The notes beneath the pieces were generated by a model. That model searched no databases and was not told the DNA's origin. It saw only the letters and a list, made by a program, of their open reading frames with translations. The translations under genes and the position numbers were made by a program. Source: DATCYX01 sp037444705 (GTDB lineage Bacteria > Chloroflexota > Anaerolineae > Anaerolineales > UBA4823). From it: a DNA stretch of 9,867 nucleotides. The stretch spans positions 1 through 9,867 of the forward strand of contig JBBILY010000117.1 in NCBI GenBank assembly GCA_037444705.1, in the 5' to 3' direction. This document shows, in pieces, positions 6,019 through 9,867 of the stretch (positions are counted from its first letter, which is position 1; each line of letters starts with the position of its first letter).

Positions 6019-6480
6019 ATGGCGCAAGTATCCCCTGGCATGCCAGCCCCAGATTTTGAACTGAGCGATTTTAACGGTCAAAAGGTACGCCTTTCGGAGT
6101 TGCGCGGCAAGGTTATGCTCCTGGTCTTTAATCGCGGTTTTGCCTGACCATTCTGTCGCCGCCATATGGTGCAGTTGCGCCAGGATTACGCCGAGTTTGA
6201 AAAGCGGGGTGTGGTGATTCTGGTCATCGGCGCGGATGAGGCGAGGGCTTTTTCGCGCTTCTGGCAAGACCATCATCTGCCTTTTCGCGGCTTGCCAGAT
6301 CCAACGCACGAAGTGCTTCGCCTCTACGGTCAGGAGGGCAACTGGCTGCGCTTGGGGCGCATGCCCGCCCAAATCATTGTGGATCATCTGGGGGTCATCC
6401 GCTTTGTCCACTACAGTGAAGCCATGTACGCTATCCCCAGCAATGCTGAATTGCTGGCCGTCATAGATAATCTGAGATAA
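6019..6480 (+). CDS. Selenocysteine-containing peroxiredoxin-like/thioredoxin-fold oxidoreductase (in-frame TGA = Sec43)
   Basis: Reading through the TGA at 6145-6147 gives 153 residues of an AhpC/TSA-redoxin (COG1225-like) protein: 'MPAPDFELSDFNGQ', 'LRGKVMLLVFNRGFA-U-PFCRRHM', 'LRQDYAEFEKRGVVILVIGADEARAF', 'LPFRGLPDPTHEVLRLYGQE', 'LGRMPAQIIVDHLGVIRFVHY'. Relatives have RGFWCPFCRR, so the TGA replaces exactly the first, catalytic Cys of the CxxC motif; Cys46 would be the resolving residue. TGA is a true stop in this genome (yceI, VOC, doxX, gyrA-like and the 9255 gene all end in it), so genetic-code change is unlikely. A SECIS-like hairpin follows. Start: ATG 6019, the only one possible after an in-frame stop at 6007. 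Likely role: thiol/selenol peroxidase or disulfide reductase in the stress cluster. Alternative: a Cys-to-stop mutation making a pseudogene; less likely given the position and intact remainder. Confidence 0.87.
6162..6184 (+). promoter_or_regulatory. Putative bacterial SECIS element
   Basis: Stem TGGTGC (6167-6172) / GCGCCA (6177-6182), one G-U pair, closes the 4-nt loop AGTT. Below it CC (6162-6163) pairs GG (6183-6184) across a 3-nt bulge ATA, recalling the bulged base of the E. coli fdhF SECIS. The apical loop begins 25 nt after the TGA and has G at its second position, both within the published rules for bacterial SECIS (loop 16-37 nt from UGA; G among the first two loop bases). An alternative fold (6153-6174) places a G at the start of a 7-nt loop but is too near the TGA. 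Confidence 0.65.
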
Positions 6481-6532
6481 ACGCCTGGGGGTCAAAGCGA
6501 CAATCTATCCCCTGGATTGATGAGACCTCTCC

Positions 6533-6561
6533 TTGACGTTTAACCTGTTATCCCTTAATAT
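6533..6561 (+). promoter_or_regulatory. Promoter of the gyrA-like gene
   Basis: -35 TTGACG (6533-6538), 17-nt spacer, -10 TAATAT (6556-6561); start of transcription expected near 6568, giving a leader of about 54 nt. It lies in the 141-nt gap after the selenoprotein gene, showing that the topoisomerase gene is a separate unit. Confidence 0.65.
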
Positions 6562-6621
6562 GGGCAGGGAAGAGCGGGGGTTTCTTGTTAATGGTCAAAC
6601 GCCTAGCAGGAGCGGAAAGAT

Positions 6622-9207
6622 ATGGAACTGGGATTGGTTCGCAAGATAGATATAGATCGGGAGATGCAGCAGGCTTACCTGGATTACGCCATGAGCGTGA
6701 TTGTTTCGCGGGCGTTGCCAGACGCCCGCGATGGCCTGAAACCGGTGCACCGCCGCATTTTATATGCCATGTACGATATGGGGTTACGCCCTGATACGCC
6801 GTACAAAAAGTCTGCCCGCATTGTCGGCGAAGTTTTGGGTAAGTATCACCCGCATGGGGATATGGCTGTTTATGAGGCCATGGCGCGCATGGCGCAGGAT
6901 TTTTCCATGCGCCTGCCCCTGGTGGATGGGCAGGGAAACTTTGGCAGTGTGGATGGTGATCCGCCGGCGGCCATGCGCTACACGGAAGCCCGCCTAGCGC
7001 CAGCGGCGATGCATATGCTGGCTGATATTCACAAAAATACTGTAGACTTTGAACCCAATTTTGACGACACGCTGAGAGAGCCGGCGGTGTTGCCTGCCGC
7101 CATCCCCAACTTGCTGGTCAATGGGGCAACCGGTATTGCGGTGGGCATGTCCACCAGCATCCCGCCGCACAATTTGGGGGAGGTGGTGGATGCCTTGCGG
7201 TTTATGCTGGAAAATTGGGAGCGTTTGGACGATATTGCCCTGGATGATCTGATGCGTTTCATTCAAGGCCCTGACTTCCCTACGGGCGGCATCCTCCTGC
7301 AAGGGGAGGGGGATGAAACCCTGGCCAGCGCCTATGGCTCCGGCCGCGGACAGGTGACTGTGCGGGCGCGCGCCCATGTAGAAGAGATGGAGCGCGGGCG
7401 TAGCCGCATCATCGTTACCGAATTGCCCTATATGACCAATAAAGCGGCTTTGATTGAGCGCATCGCTGAACTGGCACGGGAGGGAAAACTGGAAGGCTTA
7501 GCCGACTTACGCGATGAGTCTGACCGCCAGGGGATGCGCATCGTGATCGAATTGTCCAAAACCGCCGATGCGGAAAGTGTTTTGCGTGACCTGTACAAAC
7601 ACACGCCAATGCAGTCCACCTTTAGCATGATTATGCTGGCTTTGGTGGAGGGGGAGCCGCGTCTGCTCAGCCTGAAGCAAGCCTTGCGGGTCTATTTGGA
7701 TCATCGCCTGGAAGTCGTGCGGCGGCGCAGCGAATATGATCTGGAAAAGGCGCGCCAGCGTGCCCACATCCTGGTGGGTTTGCGGATTGCCCTAAAGTTT
7801 CTGGACGAAGTTATCGAATTAATTCGCAAGGCTCCCGACGCCGAGACGGCGCGGACGCGGCTTATAAAACGCTTTAAATTGAGTGAAACCCAGGCTCAAG
7901 CCATCCTGGATATACAATTGCGTCGCCTGGCAGCCCTGGAACGGAAGAAGATCGAGGAAGAATATAAGGAGGTGCAGGCTCAAATCAAAGCGCTCGAGGC
8001 GTTGCTACGCTCTCCCAAGAAGATGCGCCAAGTGGTCGCGGATGAATTGCAAGAGGTTAAGGAGGCGTATGGCGATCGCAGGCATACTCAAATCGTCAAC
8101 CTGAAAGAGGGGCAAGCGATAAAATCCTTACTCACTGTAGAAGCCCTGGCGCCAGAGAAAAAAGCCTGGGTGCTGATTAATCCAGAAGGATTGATCTCGC
8201 GCACGGCGGAGGATAAACTGCCGCGCTTGAGCGGCAGCGAGGCGCCGCTGATCTTGATCCAGGTGAACACGCGCGATACGCTGTATCTGGCGTGTGAGGA
8301 TGGTGAGACAGCGGCTTTGCCCGTACACGCCGTCCCAGAGGCTGATAAGCCCTCTGCAGGCATAGCCTATTACAAAATCTCGGCGTTGAAACCTGAGTCG
8401 CGCCTGGTTGCGGCTTTTACCCTACCGCCAAAAGAGCAGCGCGCCGAAAATCGCTACCTGCTCACCGTCACGCGTCAGGGAATGATCAAGAAAACTCCCA
8501 TCCAGGAACTGCCAGGGCCATCGGCTAATGCCTTTACCCTGGTCAAAGTGAATCGAGACGATCGTTTGGGCTGGGTGCATCTCACGGATGGGCAAGCCCA
8601 GTTGTTGTTGCTCACCGCTCTGGGCATGGCCATTCGCTTCAGCGAAGATGAGGTGCGTCCGATGGGCCTGGCGGCGGCCGGGGTGATGGGCATTAAACTG
8701 CAGGCTGGGGATGAGGTCGTGGGGGCTGAGGTGCTTCCCAAAGGGGGTGAAGCCTTTATGGTGGCTTCAGATGGCAGTGCCAAACGCGTAGCTCTGGCGC
8801 AGTTCCCCCTGCAGGGACGCTATGGCCAGGGCGTATTAGCCTGGAAATTGCCCACCAAGGTCCGGGCGGTGGGGCTGGCGGTAGGTAAAGGCACACAACA
8901 GGTCGCCTTGCATCTGGCGAAACTGGCGCCCAAAATGGTGCGCCTGGACGAAGCCCCCTTACAAGGTCGGGCTGCGCGCGGGAAGAATATCCTGGAATTG
9001 AAGGCAGGAGATTATGTGGTGCGCCTGACCGTCGCCCGCGAGGTGGAGCGCCCTGTGGCAGGTGAGCCCACAACCAGGCCCAGGCGCAAGAAACAAGAGC
9101 CAGCGGGCGCAAAGACTCAAGCCAAGACCTCAGCCAAAAAGGCGGCCAGGACCCCTGGTAAGTCAACCTCGAGCAGGCAGGCCGCCAGGAAGAGCACAAA
9201 GGGGTGA
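6622..9207 (+). CDS. gyrA: DNA gyrase subunit A-like type IIA topoisomerase (atypical C-terminal domain)
   Basis: An 861-residue A subunit that cuts and rejoins DNA with GyrB/ParE. The breakage-reunion domain (about 1-510) is canonical: 'YLDYAMSVIVSRALPDARDGLKPVHRRILYAM', 'VGEVLGKYHPHGD', and catalytic Tyr120 in 'AAMRYTEARL'; 'NGATGIAVGMSTSIPPHN' and coiled-coil 'LDIQLRRLAALERKKIEEEY' follow. AGGAG 9 nt upstream supports the ATG. Positions matching E. coli Ser83 and Asp87 are Met81 and Glu85, which may lower quinolone sensitivity. The C-terminal beta-pinwheel (about 510-815) has no QRRGGKG box in its first blade ('DKLPRLSGSEAP' there), but Q731-G-R-Y-G-Q-G737 in a later blade fits it. Residues 819-861 form a tail with 15 Lys/Arg and one acidic residue. 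A topoisomerase IV-like role (ParC) is possible given the missing box; a second paralogue elsewhere would decide. Confidence 0.93.
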   Translation: MELGLVRKIDIDREMQQAYLDYAMSVIVSRALPDARDGLKPVHRRILYAMYDMGLRPDTPYKKSARIVGEVLGKYHPHGDMAVYEAMARMAQDFSMRLPLVDGQGNFGSVDGDPPAAMRYTEARLAPAAMHMLADIHKNTVDFEPNFDDTLREPAVLPAAIPNLLVNGATGIAVGMSTSIPPHNLGEVVDALRFMLENWERLDDIALDDLMRFIQGPDFPTGGILLQGEGDETLASAYGSGRGQVTVRARAHVEEMERGRSRIIVTELPYMTNKAALIERIAELAREGKLEGLADLRDESDRQGMRIVIELSKTADAESVLRDLYKHTPMQSTFSMIMLALVEGEPRLLSLKQALRVYLDHRLEVVRRRSEYDLEKARQRAHILVGLRIALKFLDEVIELIRKAPDAETARTRLIKRFKLSETQAQAILDIQLRRLAALERKKIEEEYKEVQAQIKALEALLRSPKKMRQVVADELQEVKEAYGDRRHTQIVNLKEGQAIKSLLTVEALAPEKKAWVLINPEGLISRTAEDKLPRLSGSEAPLILIQVNTRDTLYLACEDGETAALPVHAVPEADKPSAGIAYYKISALKPESRLVAAFTLPPKEQRAENRYLLTVTRQGMIKKTPIQELPGPSANAFTLVKVNRDDRLGWVHLTDGQAQLLLLTALGMAIRFSEDEVRPMGLAAAGVMGIKLQAGDEVVGAEVLPKGGEAFMVASDGSAKRVALAQFPLQGRYGQGVLAWKLPTKVRAVGLAVGKGTQQVALHLAKLAPKMVRLDEAPLQGRAARGKNILELKAGDYVVRLTVAREVERPVAGEPTTRPRRKKQEPAGAKTQAKTSAKKAARTPGKSTSSRQAARKSTKG

Positions 9208-9222
9208 GGTGACGTTAGTCCA

Positions 9223-9254
9223 CCCCGCCCACGTTATCCCTGCGGGGCTTCTTT
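9223..9254 (+). terminator. Intrinsic terminator of the gyrA-like gene
   Basis: CCCCGC (9223-9228) and GCGGGG (9242-9247) form a 6-bp GC stem around a 13-nt loop, followed by CTTCTTTT. It begins 15 nt after the TGA and fills the 47-nt gap between two convergent genes. The long loop makes it moderate in strength; there is no T-run on the reverse strand, so it serves the gyrA side. Confidence 0.6.
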
Positions 9255-9867
9255 TCAGCGCGTCACAGTGAAGAAAGAATAGTGATAGGCGATCTTACCG
9301 TTGATCAAGCCAAAGGTGTCGCTGCCGTTCGAGACTTTGCCAGCGCTGGAATTTGCCGTCCAGGTGAAGAAGCGGGAAGAACCGCTGCCAGAAAAGTTGG
9401 TCAGTGTGAAGGTGGCGTTGGGCAGGATTGAGGTAAAGAACGTCTGAAACCAATTGCGGATCTGATCGCTGCCTTGAATGGTGCGGGCAGCTGTGACATG
9501 CACGGCGTTAGGGTTATAGAGACTGACCACTTTATTGGGGTCGCGAGTGTTAAGGGCGGCAATGTATTGTTGAGTGATGTCCTGGGGTTGCGGTTGCCCT
9601 GACCAGGGGTAATCGCGGATGGCGTTCCACACCTCGGGCAGGTTGGTGCGGCAATTGGCCCACTCCCAGAAATTTGCTGCGCTCAGATTCAAACTTTGGG
9701 CTGTTTGCAGGAATTCCACCACATCGGCAGGGGTGGGCGCCCAGGAGCCGGCGATATAGGCTGAGCCGACCGGCACAATGGGGCGGAAGGGGGTTATGGC
9801 TTGAAATTCGCTCACCGAACGGCGCAATTGTTCTACCGGGTTATGGGCCGAAACCCAATACACCTGG
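9255..9867 (-). CDS. Protein with C-terminal NTF2/SnoaL-like domain (N-terminus outside window)
   Basis: The reverse frame is open to the window edge (codon CAG at 9866-9864), so the GTG at 9863 need not be the start; 204 residues are visible. The C-terminal part (about the last 110), from 'ITQQYIAALNTRDPNKVVSLYNPNAVHVTAARTIQGSDQIRNWF' to the end, reads as an NTF2/SnoaL-like alpha+beta cone: a helix with 'aL...D...v..ly', then 'G.dqIr.wf' and four strands. It could be a small-ligand-binding or enzyme domain; no catalytic residue can be named. The preceding part ('FRPIVPVGSAYIAGSWAPTPADVVEFLQTAQSLNLSAANFWEWANC') looks like the end of a larger, perhaps TIM-barrel-like, domain; I do not recognise the family. 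It converges on the gyrA-like gene and shows no functional link to it. Confidence 0.75.
   Translation of the reverse strand, partial: QVYWVSAHNPVEQLRRSVSEFQAITPFRPIVPVGSAYIAGSWAPTPADVVEFLQTAQSLNLSAANFWEWANCRTNLPEVWNAIRDYPWSGQPQPQDITQQYIAALNTRDPNKVVSLYNPNAVHVTAARTIQGSDQIRNWFQTFFTSILPNATFTLTNFSGSGSSRFFTWTANSSAGKVSNGSDTFGLINGKIAYHYSFFTVTR

Noticed and set aside
6166..6480. Separate 104-residue gene starting at the ATG at 6166
   Set aside because: It lacks the N-terminal strands and active site of the redoxin fold; the frame is continuous with the upstream ATG at 6019 through a single TGA, so it is the 3' part of the selenoprotein gene.
6010..6495. 161-codon open frame on the reverse strand
   Set aside because: Shadow of the selenoprotein gene; no family resemblance and no ribosome site.
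6484..6515. Possible terminator after the selenoprotein gene (CCTGGGGG / CCCCTGG)
   Set aside because: Only four consecutive G-C pairs, a T-T mismatch, a long loop and no T-run.
1..9867. CRISPR array, tRNA or rRNA genes, insertion sequences, integrase or phage genes
   Set aside because: No spaced direct repeats, cloverleaf sequences, rRNA motifs, terminal inverted repeats or transposase/integrase motifs were seen.

Overview
The window looks like a chromosomal segment of a Chloroflexota bacterium, probably Anaerolineae-like or a relative. The basis is indirect. It pairs a CUT1 sugar transporter whose binding protein closely resembles the Thermus-type glucose-binding protein with a ROK repressor, the lipoprotein has a Thr/Pro-rich linker, and base composition is moderately GC-rich with AT-rich promoters. 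No rRNA, tRNA, CRISPR array, transposase or phage gene was seen. The phylum call is inference; the gene calls are firmer.

Left part (1-3300, leftward): a sugar-uptake operon. A ROK-family repressor (1988-3235) comes first, driven by a good sigma70-type promoter at 3271-3300 with a possible autoregulatory operator beside it. A lipoprotein sugar-binding protein (517-1884) follows, then the N-terminal 150 residues of a CUT1 permease (1-450) that runs off the window. A 14-bp stem-loop with no U-tract separates binding protein and permease, where differential expression of the two is expected.

Middle (3300-6480, rightward): a compact redox/electrophile-stress cluster. It holds a MarR-type regulator, a cytoplasmic YceI lipocalin-like protein, a two-domain VOC protein of the CatE (catechol-2,3-dioxygenase) type starting at a TTG inside the end of yceI, a DoxX-family membrane protein, and a peroxiredoxin/thioredoxin-fold protein. 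Automated ORF calling would break this last gene, because an in-frame TGA sits exactly at the first Cys position of its C-P-F-C motif. The frame stays open for 110 sense codons after the TGA, family-typical sequence continues, and a stem-loop with bacterial SECIS geometry lies 25 nt downstream. I read it as a selenoprotein (U-P-F-C, Sec43). It is the most interesting item here. A candidate promoter placed so that transcription would start almost at the ATG suggests a leaderless or nearly leaderless mRNA.

Right part (6533-9867): a monocistronic gyrA-like gene with its own promoter (TTGACG-N17-TAATAT, the same hexamers and spacing as the marR promoter) and an intrinsic terminator. The protein is intact but atypical: Met and Glu at the two main quinolone-determining positions, no canonical GyrA box in the first C-terminal blade but a matching Q-x-R-x-G-x-G motif in a later blade, and a 43-residue strongly basic tail. 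A convergent partial gene (9255-9867) encodes a segment of unknown fold joined to an NTF2/SnoaL-like domain.

Together: a catabolic sugar operon under a ROK repressor lies back to back with a MarR-controlled detoxification operon, sharing an AT-rich regulatory region of about 260 bp (3236-3499), followed by a housekeeping topoisomerase gene.
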